A stretch of DNA of 64,000 nt from assembly GCA_947486785.1 (NCBI GenBank), contig CANKUU010000003.1, forward strand, positions 62,001 through 126,000. The letters are read 5' to 3'. Source of the DNA: an uncultured Flavobacteriaceae bacterium (GTDB lineage: Bacteria > Bacteroidota > Bacteroidia > Flavobacteriales > Flavobacteriaceae). The notes beneath the pieces were generated by a model, which did no database searches, was not told the origin of the DNA, and was given only the letters and a program-made list of their open reading frames with translations. Numbering within the stretch: the first letter of the stretch is position 1; every line of letters begins with the position of its first letter. The position numbers and the translations under genes are program-made. Below are positions 56,402-64,000 of the stretch, piece after piece.

Positions 56402-57268
56402 TTATCTACCCCCTTTTGCTTGTAAATCTGCCTTGCACGCCACACCAAGAGGAACCGAGTTAAAGCGACCAGTTGTTGAAGTTCTATTTTTTAGCATTTG
56501 AAGTACACTTTTACCGCTTAATGAACAACTCGATTGGAGGCTATTTTTTAAGGTAGAAGATTTGTTGCTAGCACCTCTAAACTCTAATTCTGCCCGCATT
56601 AAACAGCCGCTTACGTTACAATGATTTTGGGCATTTTCATCTTCATGGTTATTTACCATTTCAGTTCCTAAATTTACCAATCCAAAAAGATGACCAAATT
56701 CATGATTAATAGTTGCGATTTCTATATCAGAATTAGAAATAGATGCACTTGAATTAGCTAGTCTTCGTACAGTAGTTTCATAAATTACCATTGATGTATT
56801 GCGATACACGGCACCAAGTGTTACTAAACCACTATCTTCATCATCACCTTCGGCCGGGGCATCTGAAAAGTAAATATAAACACCTAGTGTTTCTCCATTA
56901 TTATAAACGGTTCTGTTTGCTTCTTCTAAGTCAGCAACTTCTTGAATAGAGAGATTTTCTTTTTCAGGAGAATCTAATTCAAGAAAACTAATTTCAACAA
57001 TTTCTTTAAATGTATTGGTTCTAATATAGTTTGCAAATTCATTTAGTGCACGTTGGGTAGGTTTAAAACCATTTACAAAAGCGATTTCTACCTTCAGTTT
57101 TGTAAAATCTTCATTTGAAAGTAAATCTTTGGCAGAAAGACCTGCAGCCCTAAGATTTGGTGTTTTGTCAACCCCTCCAGCAGGTTCATCAGTAGCAGTT
57201 GTGTTTTTTGAACATCCAACCACAAAAAATAATGCAAAAAGAGTAATACCTATTTTGAAAAAATTCAT
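56402..57268 (-). CDS. metzincin-like zinc-metalloprotease lipoprotein
   Basis: The protein has 288 residues. The lipoprotein signal ends VVGC (Cys19). Residues 189-199 read HEFGHLFGLVN, matching HExxHxxGxxN of metzincin-like peptidases (His189, Glu190, His193), and CLMRAE (Met224) can serve as the Met-turn. The signature segment is intact. The C-terminal domain has several Cys (CNVSGC, SSCSLSGK, VACKADL), perhaps in disulfides. A cell-surface or periplasmic protease is inferred; the substrate is unknown. It lies 50 bp downstream of a methyltransferase gene on the same strand. Confidence 0.78.
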   Translation of the reverse strand: MNFFKIGITLFALFFVVGCSKNTTATDEPAGGVDKTPNLRAAGLSAKDLLSNEDFTKLKVEIAFVNGFKPTQRALNEFANYIRTNTFKEIVEISFLELDSPEKENLSIQEVADLEEANRTVYNNGETLGVYIYFSDAPAEGDDEDSGLVTLGAVYRNTSMVIYETTVRRLANSSASISNSDIEIATINHEFGHLFGLVNLGTEMVNNHEDENAQNHCNVSGCLMRAELEFRGASNKSSTLKNSLQSSCSLSGKSVLQMLKNRTSTTGRFNSVPLGVACKADLQAKGGR

Positions 57269-57318
57269 TCTTTTAAAATTTGCTTCTGTTATTAAAGTTA
57301 ACGCAAAATAAACTTCAC

Positions 57319-58029
57319 TTAGTATTTTTCTAGTGTTAATCTAGCTAAATAGTCGTAATGATCTCCTCGACTTACAATTTCGCAATTTAGGTTATTCGCA
57401 CGGGTAGCGTTTTTTAATGTGTTTTCATCAAGATATAACCAAGAAAAAGGCATGCTTTTGATACCTTTATACGACATAGTAAAAATTACTTCGCCATAGT
57501 AATTAGGGCTTGCAGGCATCCACCTACCGCCGTCTTCGTCTTCATCAAACATATAAATAATATCGCTGGAATCTAAAAGAATTTGACCGCCTGGGCGAAG
57601 CAATTCTTTCAAGTGTTTAAGAAATTGATCTAGTCGGTTAAGACTACCAGCAATACCAATGCCATTCATTAGCAGTAATAAGGTGTCGAATTTTTGATTT
57701 TTTGTACTGTAAATATCAGAACAAATACAATTTTTAACACCACGTAGTTCACAAGTTTTTATGGCTCCTTTAGAATGGTCTAGTGCTACAACACTTATGT
57801 TTTTATCTTGTAGCCATAAACTATGACTGCCTGTGCCCGCACCAATGTCAAGAACTTTGCCATTGCATAATTGTAATGCTTTTTGTTCTAATTTAGGCAT
57901 CCTACTAAATTCTCTGAATAGGTAGGGTAGTGGCATTATATCTGTTTCATCTAATGAAGAAAAGGTTATAATATCTTCACTATAATTACCAGCTTGGTAG
58001 TCTAAAAGGGCATCCCCAAAAATATCCAT
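57319..58029 (-). CDS. class I SAM-dependent methyltransferase
   Basis: The protein has 236 residues from the ATG at 58029 (MDIFGDALLDYQAGN); an upstream GTG would add 11 residues. Motif I is VLDIGAGTGSHSLWL (about residues 60-74), followed by VVALDHSKGAIKTCE (motif Post I) and the acidic loop region LLLMNGIGIAGSLNRL. The second half contains LLRPGGQILLDSSDI. The acceptor is unknown. It is 50 bp upstream of the metalloprotease gene on the same strand. Confidence 0.88.
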   Translation of the reverse strand: MDIFGDALLDYQAGNYSEDIITFSSLDETDIMPLPYLFREFSRMPKLEQKALQLCNGKVLDIGAGTGSHSLWLQDKNISVVALDHSKGAIKTCELRGVKNCICSDIYSTKNQKFDTLLLLMNGIGIAGSLNRLDQFLKHLKELLRPGGQILLDSSDIIYMFDEDEDGGRWMPASPNYYGEVIFTMSYKGIKSMPFSWLYLDENTLKNATRANNLNCEIVSRGDHYDYLARLTLEKY

Positions 58030-58369
58030 AAAAATATAATTTGTATTTTGTGCAAAAGTCACAATTTTTACTTGAGAATAGGTGTTTATTGGTTACTTTA
58101 AAGATATTTTTTTATCCATATTATTTTCAATAAATAGTAAAGCGGCAATAAATACAACTTTAATAGCAGTACAGCATATGTGGTGATTAAGCGTTTGTAT
58201 AGATAATTTAATACACGAGATGCCAACCGTAGTAGATATATTTTTTAAGTTAAGCTTAGGGTGATAAATGGAAACGCTTTAGGCAGTTGTTCATCATAGA
58301 AATAGCTGTTGTGTTAAATTAGAGTCGAGATTTATGCAAAATTGCAGTACATCTTGTAAAGTAGTAACT

Positions 58370-58867
58370 ATGAATCAGTTTTTAAAAGATCTTCCTAAAA
58401 AAGCAAAAGAAAAGCATAGCGAGAACAAAAAATATTTTGCAAAACTTCGAAAAAGAACCCCAAAAAATATCGATTATGTGATGCAAGATCTACATGAGGC
58501 TGAGTTTGCCAATACTGATTGCTTAAGCTGTGCAAATTGTTGCAAAACTACTGGCCCACTATTCACTAATTCAGATATTGAGCGAATAGCTAAACATTTA
58601 AGGTGTAAGCCTCAAATATTTATTAAAAAATATTTAAAGATAGATGAAGACAATGATTATGTGCTGCAGCAAGTGCCATGCACTTTTTTAGCAGCAGACA
58701 ATTACTGTTCTATTTATGAGGTAAGACCAAAAGCCTGCAAAGAGTTTCCGCATACCAATCGAAAGAAATTTCAACAAATTAGTAGTCATACCTTAAAGAA
58801 TGTAGCAATTTGTCCTGCCGCCTATAATATTGTTGAGGCGATGAAGAAGAGTGTTGCTTTTAAGTAG
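58370..58867 (+). CDS. YkgJ-type cysteine-cluster protein
   Basis: The protein has 165 residues from the ATG at 58370 (MNQFLKDLPKKAKEKHSEN); an ATG 36 bp upstream (MQNCSTSCKVV) is possible but atypical. The segment CLSCANCCKTTGPLFTNSDI (about residues 49-68) and PCTF...CSIYEVRPKACKEFP carry the cysteines of the YkgJ family, which may bind a metal or an Fe-S cluster. The family's function is not established. It is a single gene. Confidence 0.83.
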   Translation: MNQFLKDLPKKAKEKHSENKKYFAKLRKRTPKNIDYVMQDLHEAEFANTDCLSCANCCKTTGPLFTNSDIERIAKHLRCKPQIFIKKYLKIDEDNDYVLQQVPCTFLAADNYCSIYEVRPKACKEFPHTNRKKFQQISSHTLKNVAICPAAYNIVEAMKKSVAFK

Positions 58868-59052
58868 ATGTTTTAACCCCCTTTTATACTCGGTAACTTG
58901 CTAGTAAGTACTTGTGTACTTCTAAATGAGATGTTTTTAACTTTGGTTTTTAAGTTGCTATTTTTTGCCACTATGTATTAGTTAAACCGATTTTTAATTG
59001 CGCCATGTGGCTCAAATAATTTGAAATAAACTTTTAGTACCTTTAAAGTGTT

Positions 59053-59898
59053 ATGGAATTAATGCTACAATATTTCGAAAATATACCATCTACACACCGA
59101 ACTTTACTTCTGATAGGGGGCATTACCTTTTTTTGGGTTTTAGAGGGTATTTTGCCATTAAAGAACTTTAAATACAAAAAATGGAATCATGCCTTGCCGA
59201 ATCTATTTTTTACCCTTACCACAATAATTATAAATTTTGCTTTCGCTTTCTTTTTACTGCAAACTTCTGATTGGGTTGTGGCTCATAATTTTGGAATACT
59301 TAATTGGTTGCCAGAAATACCGCTTTGGACCTATGTTTTATTTGGAATTTTACTGCTTGATTTAATTGGGGCGTACACAGCGCATCGGGTAGAGCATAAT
59401 GTAAAAATGTTATGGATGGTGCATTTAGTGCATCATACAGATCATAATGTAGATGCAACTACGGCAAACAGGCATCACCCTTTAGAAAGTGTAATACGTT
59501 TTGGTTTTACGGTTTTAGGGGTTTTTTTGGTTGGTGCGCCTATTGGTTTAATTATGCTATATCAATCAATATCTTTAGTTTTTGCGCAATTTACCCATGC
59601 CAATATTAGGTTGCCAAAAGGTTTAGACTATGCGATAAGCTGGGTGCTAGTGTCTCCGGATATGCATAAAGTACACCATCATCATGTATTACCCTATACA
59701 GATTCGAATTATGGAAATATCTTTTCTATTTGGGATCGTTTTTTTGGAACGTTTATGAAGCTAAATAGAGACCAAATTATATTTGGATTAGACACTTTTT
59801 CTAATAAAGAAGAGAACGGTAAAATTAAAGCGCTATTAAAACAACCTTTTCATACATATCGCAAGCCTACAAATACAAACACAACAAAAGTGTCGTAA
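59053..59898 (+). CDS. sterol desaturase/fatty acid hydroxylase family membrane protein
   Basis: The protein has 281 residues with four or so membrane spans. The di-iron histidine boxes are visible: HRVEH (residues 111-115), HLVHH (124-128), HH (141-142), and later HKVHHHH. These belong to the fatty-acid-hydroxylase superfamily (sterol desaturases, carotenoid and sphingolipid hydroxylases). A lipid hydroxylase or desaturase is inferred; the substrate is not known. It converges on the DUF1343 gene, 17 bp away. Confidence 0.85.
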   Translation: MELMLQYFENIPSTHRTLLLIGGITFFWVLEGILPLKNFKYKKWNHALPNLFFTLTTIIINFAFAFFLLQTSDWVVAHNFGILNWLPEIPLWTYVLFGILLLDLIGAYTAHRVEHNVKMLWMVHLVHHTDHNVDATTANRHHPLESVIRFGFTVLGVFLVGAPIGLIMLYQSISLVFAQFTHANIRLPKGLDYAISWVLVSPDMHKVHHHHVLPYTDSNYGNIFSIWDRFFGTFMKLNRDQIIFGLDTFSNKEENGKIKALLKQPFHTYRKPTNTNTTKVS

Positions 59899-59915
59899 GG
59901 CTGCGATCGATTAGT

Positions 59916-61151
59916 TTAATATATTAAATACTTAGCGCGTATTTTCTTGAATTTTTGAAGATCAGATTGCCAAGTAGTTTTTATTTCTTTTTCTGAAAGG
60001 CCTGCAATTATTTGTTTTTGTAATTTTTCGGTACCTGCATGTTTCGTAAATCCTTCGGTGTTAAAAACTAAACTTTTGTCCGTTGCGTTTTTGTAAGCAT
60101 TTAGTAGCCAGATTAAGCTTACTTCTTTTAGTCTAGCTGTTTTTGATAAGTCCATTCCAAAACAAACGCTTCCTTCTTGCTTGGGGTGTTTCGATCCAAA
60201 ATTAGGTTTTGGAGTGTAGTAAAAGTTATATTGAGTGCTATCTAAAAAAGAGGCGCCAAAGCGCTGAAATTGATATTCGGTACCACGACCAGCGTTGATA
60301 TTGGTACCCTCAAACAAACCCAAACTAGGGTAAAGGTTTATTGCTACATCATTAGGTAAGTTTGGTGAGGGTCTAAGAGGTAAATGGTAGGTTAAATTAT
60401 GGTTCCAGTTTTTAAGGGGTATGATGGTTATTGCTGCTTTTTTTTGGTTTGTTAGCCAACCTTCTTCATTAATCATAGTTGCATATTCGCCAATAGTCAT
60501 ACCGTACACTAAGGGTATTTTTGTCATTCCTAAAAAACTCGTATGTTCAGCTTCCATGGTTGGGCCGTCTATATAATTTGCATTCGGATTTGGACGGTCT
60601 AAAATAAGTACAGGAATATTATGGTCTGCGCAAGATTCCATCACCAATTGCAGCGTAGCGATATACGTATAAAAACGAACGCCTACATCTTGAATGTCAA
60701 AAACTACAAGATCTACATCTTTTAATTGTGCTGAGGTAGGTTTTCTGTTTTTTCCATAGAGCGAAATAAGAGGTATTTGTGTTTTGGTGTCAATACCATC
60801 TTTTACTTTTTCTCCAGCATCTACTTTTCCACGAAAACCATGCTCTGGCGCAAATACCTTTTTAATTTTTACGTCTAGCTGAAGAAGTGAGTCAACTAAA
60901 TGTGTATGGCCTTCTTTTTTAAAAATAACACTAGTTTGGTTGGCAACAACAGCTATAGATTTTCCTTTTAAAAGTGCTAGGTATTTTTCGGTCCTGTTGG
61001 CACCAACGATAATAGGTTTCGGAGCAGTATAACTTGCTTTTGCAATTTTAGAATCTTGATTTAAAAAGTCATCCTTTATTTGGTTTTTGCAAGTAGAAAG
61101 TGTCAAAAGCCAAATGAAAACTGTACTTTTGATGACGTATAAAAGACGCAT
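59916..61151 (-). CDS. DUF1343 family lipoprotein (NamZ-like exo-beta-N-acetylmuramidase)
   Basis: The protein has 411 residues. The lipoprotein signal ends LSTC (Cys21). Family segments include AVVANQTSVI, VFAPEHGFRGKVDAGEK (about residues 99-115), DLVVFDIQDVGVRFYTYI (about 148-165) and LILDRPNPN. DUF1343 members include NamZ, an exo-lytic hydrolase that removes N-acetylmuramic acid from peptidoglycan fragments; so a cell-wall recycling role is inferred. The start ATG at 61151 faces the TTG start of the next gene with 3 bp between them. Confidence 0.85.
   Translation of the reverse strand: MRLLYVIKSTVFIWLLTLSTCKNQIKDDFLNQDSKIAKASYTAPKPIIVGANRTEKYLALLKGKSIAVVANQTSVIFKKEGHTHLVDSLLQLDVKIKKVFAPEHGFRGKVDAGEKVKDGIDTKTQIPLISLYGKNRKPTSAQLKDVDLVVFDIQDVGVRFYTYIATLQLVMESCADHNIPVLILDRPNPNANYIDGPTMEAEHTSFLGMTKIPLVYGMTIGEYATMINEEGWLTNQKKAAITIIPLKNWNHNLTYHLPLRPSPNLPNDVAINLYPSLGLFEGTNINAGRGTEYQFQRFGASFLDSTQYNFYYTPKPNFGSKHPKQEGSVCFGMDLSKTARLKEVSLIWLLNAYKNATDKSLVFNTEGFTKHAGTEKLQKQIIAGLSEKEIKTTWQSDLQKFKKIRAKYLIY
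61124..61131 (+). promoter_or_regulatory. -7 element of the permease gene, inside the signal-peptide codons of the DUF1343 gene
   Basis: TACTTTTG fits TAnnTTTG exactly. The predicted start is near 61136, 19 bp before the TTG start codon at 61155. The -33 element is not clear. The element lies on the antisense side of the coding region at 59916-61151. Confidence 0.45.
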
Positions 61152-61154
61152 AGA

Positions 61155-62393
61155 TTGAATTTAGAATATTTTATCGCAAAGCGACTTATAACTGGGGCTG
61201 ACCATAAAATTAGTATTTCTGCGCCAATAATAAAAATAGCAATTACTGCAATCGCTATTGGTGTTGTAATGATGCTGATTGCTATTGCAACAGGTGCAGG
61301 ACTTAAGCATAAGATTCGCGAAAAAATAACTGCTTTTAGTGGCCATGTACAAATTTATAATTACGACAACAATCGGTCTGATATCTCTGTGGTTCCGGTT
61401 TCAATAGAGCAAGATTTCTATCCTGAATTTAGAAGCGTAGATGGAATTACACATGTGCAAACCGTGGCAACAAAAGCTGGTGTAATTAGAACAGAAGAGA
61501 CTTTTGAGTTAGCCATTGCTAAGGGTGTTGGTACAGATTTCAATTGGAAAATTTTTAGTGAATATATTGTTGAGGGTCGTTTGCCAAATTATGGGGCCGA
61601 GCTTAATGAAGAAGTGTTAATGTCTCGCATAATGGCAAATCGTTTGCAGCTTAAAGTAAGCGATTCTTTTTTAACCCTTTTCATGAAAGAAGACACCGGT
61701 AAAACACCCAATCAAAGGCGGTTTAAAATTGTGGGCATCTATGATAGTGGTTTAGAAGAAATAGATGAGCGCTATCTTTTTACAGACATTCGTCATATTC
61801 AACGTATGAATAAATGGAAACCTAATGAGGTAGGTAATTTTGAAGTATTTCTAAATGATTTCGATGATTTAGAAAAGAAGACATTTGAAATTCACGGAAA
61901 TACTGTTGCCACTCTAGATACGCAGAATGTTAAAAATAAATACCGGCAAATTTTCGAGTGGATTCCTCTTTTTGATTTTAACATTGCCTTAATAATTGGT
62001 ATTATGATTATCGTTGGGGGTATAAATATGATCACCGCTTTGTTGGTTCTTATATTAGAGCGCACCCAAATGATTGGGGTATTAAAAGCTTTAGGTTCTT
62101 CTAATTGGAGTATTCGAAAAGTGTTTTTATATAATGCTACTTATTTAATCGGCGTTGGCTTGTTATGGGGCAATGGTATTGGTTTGTTAATTATTTGGCT
62201 TCAAAGCCAATTTAAGTTATTTAAGTTTCCAAATCCTAAGGAGTATTATGTAGAATACATTCCTGTCAGTATTGACGTTTTAACCGTATTTCTACTTAAC
62301 CTAGGGGTCTTGTTGCTCTGCTTGTTAATGTTATTGCTTCCTTCATATATTATCACCAAGATAACTCCAGTAAAAGCAATTAAATTTGAATAA
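61155..62393 (+). CDS. FtsX-like ABC transporter permease (LolC/E or MacB type)
   Basis: The protein has 412 residues. The start is a TTG; it begins NLEYFIAKRLITGADHK, the usual start of this flavobacterial family, so I keep the TTG. A first membrane span (residues 25-48) is followed by a large periplasmic domain (about 60-270), then three membrane spans typical of FtsX permeases, with the LIERT-like motif VLILERTQMIGVLKALGSS (about 296-314). These permeases move lipoproteins or other substrates with an ATPase such as LolD, which is not encoded nearby. Three bases separate its start from that of the divergent lipoprotein gene. Confidence 0.83.
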   Translation: MNLEYFIAKRLITGADHKISISAPIIKIAITAIAIGVVMMLIAIATGAGLKHKIREKITAFSGHVQIYNYDNNRSDISVVPVSIEQDFYPEFRSVDGITHVQTVATKAGVIRTEETFELAIAKGVGTDFNWKIFSEYIVEGRLPNYGAELNEEVLMSRIMANRLQLKVSDSFLTLFMKEDTGKTPNQRRFKIVGIYDSGLEEIDERYLFTDIRHIQRMNKWKPNEVGNFEVFLNDFDDLEKKTFEIHGNTVATLDTQNVKNKYRQIFEWIPLFDFNIALIIGIMIIVGGINMITALLVLILERTQMIGVLKALGSSNWSIRKVFLYNATYLIGVGLLWGNGIGLLIIWLQSQFKLFKFPNPKEYYVEYIPVSIDVLTVFLLNLGVLLLCLLMLLLPSYIITKITPVKAIKFE

Positions 62394-62465
62394 ATCTCAA
62401 TTATATCATTAAACTTCTAACATTTTTTAGTGTATTTAGTTTTAAACTTGGCATCTAATTTATCA

Positions 62466-62473
62466 TAACTTTG
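62466..62473 (+). promoter_or_regulatory. -7 element just before the cystathionine beta-synthase gene
   Basis: TAACTTTG fits TAnnTTTG. It ends 6 bp before the ATG at 62480, so the transcript may begin at the start codon. A TTG at 62448-62450 is too close for the usual 19-bp spacing. Confidence 0.4.
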
Positions 62474-62479
62474 AATACT

Positions 62480-63841
62480 ATGAACTATGCAGAAAATATA
62501 TTAAAAACCATTGGTAATACCCCTTTGGTAAAACTAAATAAGCTTACTTCTGAGCTGCCTTGTTTGGTCTTGTCAAAGTACGAAACTTTTAATCCGGGTA
62601 ATTCTGTTAAAGACCGAATGGCAATTCAAATGATTGAAGATGCCGAACAAGAGGGAATATTAAAGCCAGGCGGTACAATAATAGAGGGCACTTCTGGTAA
62701 TACAGGAATGGGCTTGGCATTAGGTGCTGTTGTCAAAGGCTATAAGATGATATGTGTTATTAGTGATAAACAATCTAAAGAGAAAGTAGATATTTTAAAG
62801 GCTGTAGGTAGTGAAGTTCATGTATGTCCTACCGATGTTGCTCCTGAAGACCCTAGAAGCTATTATTCTACAGCAAAAAGATTAGCAGAAGAGATACCGA
62901 ACTCATGGTATGTAAATCAGTACGATAATCCATCAAATACAAAAGCACATTACTTAAGTACTGGTCCTGAAATATGGGAGCAGACAGATGGAAAGGTCAC
63001 TCACTTTGTAGTAGGAGTTGGAACAGGAGGAACAATTTCAGGAGTAGGATCTTTTTTAAAAGAACAAAATCCAAACATAAAAATTTGGGGAATTGATACC
63101 TACGGCTCTGTTTTTAAGAAGTATCACGAAACAGGTATTTTTGATAAAAATGAAATTTATCCTTACATCACAGAGGGGATTGGAGAAGATATTTTGCCCA
63201 AAAATGTAAATTTTGAAATAATTGATGGTTTTACAAAAGTTACCGATAAAGATGCCGCGGTTTACACACAACGCCTAGCGAAAGAAGAAGGTATGTTTTT
63301 AGGAAATTCTGCGGGTGCAGCTATAAAAGGGCTGTTGCAACTTAAAGAGCATTTCACCAAAGATGATGTAGTGGTTGTTTTGTTTCATGATCATGGTAGT
63401 CGTTATGTAGGTAAAATGTTTAATGATGAATGGATGCGTAATCGCGGTTTTTTAGATGATAAAGTGACAAAAGCTATCGATTTGGTAAAAAGCCATGTCG
63501 ATGAACCTTTGGTTACCGTAAAAACAGAAGAATTGGTAATGCATGCGATAGAGCGAATGAAGAACTATAACATCTCGCAAATTCCTGTAGAAGATGTTAA
63601 TGGTTTTGTAGGTTCTATTGATGAGTCTATTTTATTTCGAGCAATAATGGATGATACTAGTGTAACTTCAAAACCAGTAAAAGAAGTTATGCAAAAACCT
63701 TTTCCCGTTGTAAATAGAAATATGGCTATTGCTGAGGTTGCTAAATTAATTGATAAAGAGGTTCAGGCAGTTTTAATAGATTTAGGAGATGGACGACATC
63801 ACATTATTACAAAATATGATATTATTAGCGGCTTAAAATAG
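62480..63841 (+). CDS. cystathionine beta-synthase (PLP-dependent, with CBS domains)
   Basis: The protein has 453 residues from the ATG at 62480 (a TTG 9 bp upstream is less likely). The PLP lysine is in NPGNSVKDR (Lys44), and the phosphate loop GTSGNTGMG lies near residues 72-80. Two CBS domains occupy the C-terminal 120 residues (ELVMHAIERMKNYNISQIPV, AVLIDLGDGRHHIITKYDI). CBS joins serine and homocysteine to cystathionine; in bacteria it acts in reverse transsulfuration, and the CBS domains may bind a nucleotide ligand. Confidence 0.9.
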   Translation: MNYAENILKTIGNTPLVKLNKLTSELPCLVLSKYETFNPGNSVKDRMAIQMIEDAEQEGILKPGGTIIEGTSGNTGMGLALGAVVKGYKMICVISDKQSKEKVDILKAVGSEVHVCPTDVAPEDPRSYYSTAKRLAEEIPNSWYVNQYDNPSNTKAHYLSTGPEIWEQTDGKVTHFVVGVGTGGTISGVGSFLKEQNPNIKIWGIDTYGSVFKKYHETGIFDKNEIYPYITEGIGEDILPKNVNFEIIDGFTKVTDKDAAVYTQRLAKEEGMFLGNSAGAAIKGLLQLKEHFTKDDVVVVLFHDHGSRYVGKMFNDEWMRNRGFLDDKVTKAIDLVKSHVDEPLVTVKTEELVMHAIERMKNYNISQIPVEDVNGFVGSIDESILFRAIMDDTSVTSKPVKEVMQKPFPVVNRNMAIAEVAKLIDKEVQAVLIDLGDGRHHIITKYDIISGLK

Positions 63842-64000
63842 CCCTGAATAGTAAAAGTTATTTGTTCTTAATTAGCATCAGGTCTGTAGGTGTTTTAGTT
63901 TAATTTTATCATTTTTTTTAAATTAGTTCCTAAATTTTAGTTGCCTTTGAAGCTCAATTTCCGGAGTTGTATGTGGTAGGTGATAATTTTTATAAGGACT

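Overview
The window is an AT-rich chromosomal segment from a member of the Bacteroidota, almost certainly a (probably marine) Flavobacteriaceae. The evidence is a SusC/SusD pair, many lipoproteins and secreted proteins of flavobacterial type, Bacteroidota promoters (TTTG or TTG, about 19 bp, TAnnTTTG), start codons without Shine-Dalgarno sequences, and the gene order rplQ-carA-eno-gltA. I saw no tRNA, rRNA or CRISPR array.

Layout. 0-6.3 kb: the 3' end of an unknown gene, a DUF5723 protein, a secreted protein of unknown function, rarA, a rhomboid protease, rlmB and another unknown secreted protein. 6.5-8.8 kb: a dead locus. A lipoprotein gene resembling aryl-sulfate sulfotransferase (ASST), read on the minus strand, is split by an IS982-family insertion, and both have decayed. 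8.9-14.9 kb: a minus-strand operon of susC, susD-like and a lipoprotein gene, which ends in a strong terminator just upstream of the dead sulfotransferase gene. 15.7-32.9 kb: the merged str-S10-spc-alpha ribosomal protein cluster from rpsL to rplQ, with fusA, secY, infA and rpoA, and including the short genes rpmD and rpmJ. 33-40.5 kb: carA, eno, a GT5 glycogen/starch-synthase-like gene, gltA, and two neighbouring guanidino-modifying enzymes (DDAH family and CtlX). 41.4-46.8 kb: argS, a 1.2-kb decayed spacer, ffh and folD. 46.8-64 kb: mixed functions: a tiny lipoprotein, two esterase-fold proteins, a NUMOD4/HNH protein, an aldo/keto reductase, a HerA-like ATPase, queE, a metzincin-like lipoprotein, a methyltransferase, a YkgJ-type protein, a sterol-desaturase-family protein, a NamZ/DUF1343 lipoprotein, an FtsX-type permease and cystathionine beta-synthase.

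Most interesting signals. (1) In the ribosomal cluster nearly all genes are 0-24 bp apart. The only five larger gaps (before rplC, rpsH, rpmD, rpsD and rplQ) all contain foldable hairpins. The one before rplC ends in a terminator-like stem with a T-run, and the one before rpsD is a long stem with one asymmetric bulge. They look like candidate autoregulatory leaders, placed differently from those of E. coli. (2) The ASST/IS982 fossil can be rebuilt almost codon by codon, including the IS ends and a probable target duplication. (3) The namZ-like and FtsX-type genes start 3 bp apart on opposite strands, so each promoter must lie inside the other gene.

All function calls rest on reading the protein sequences and on knowledge of the families. 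No database search was run.
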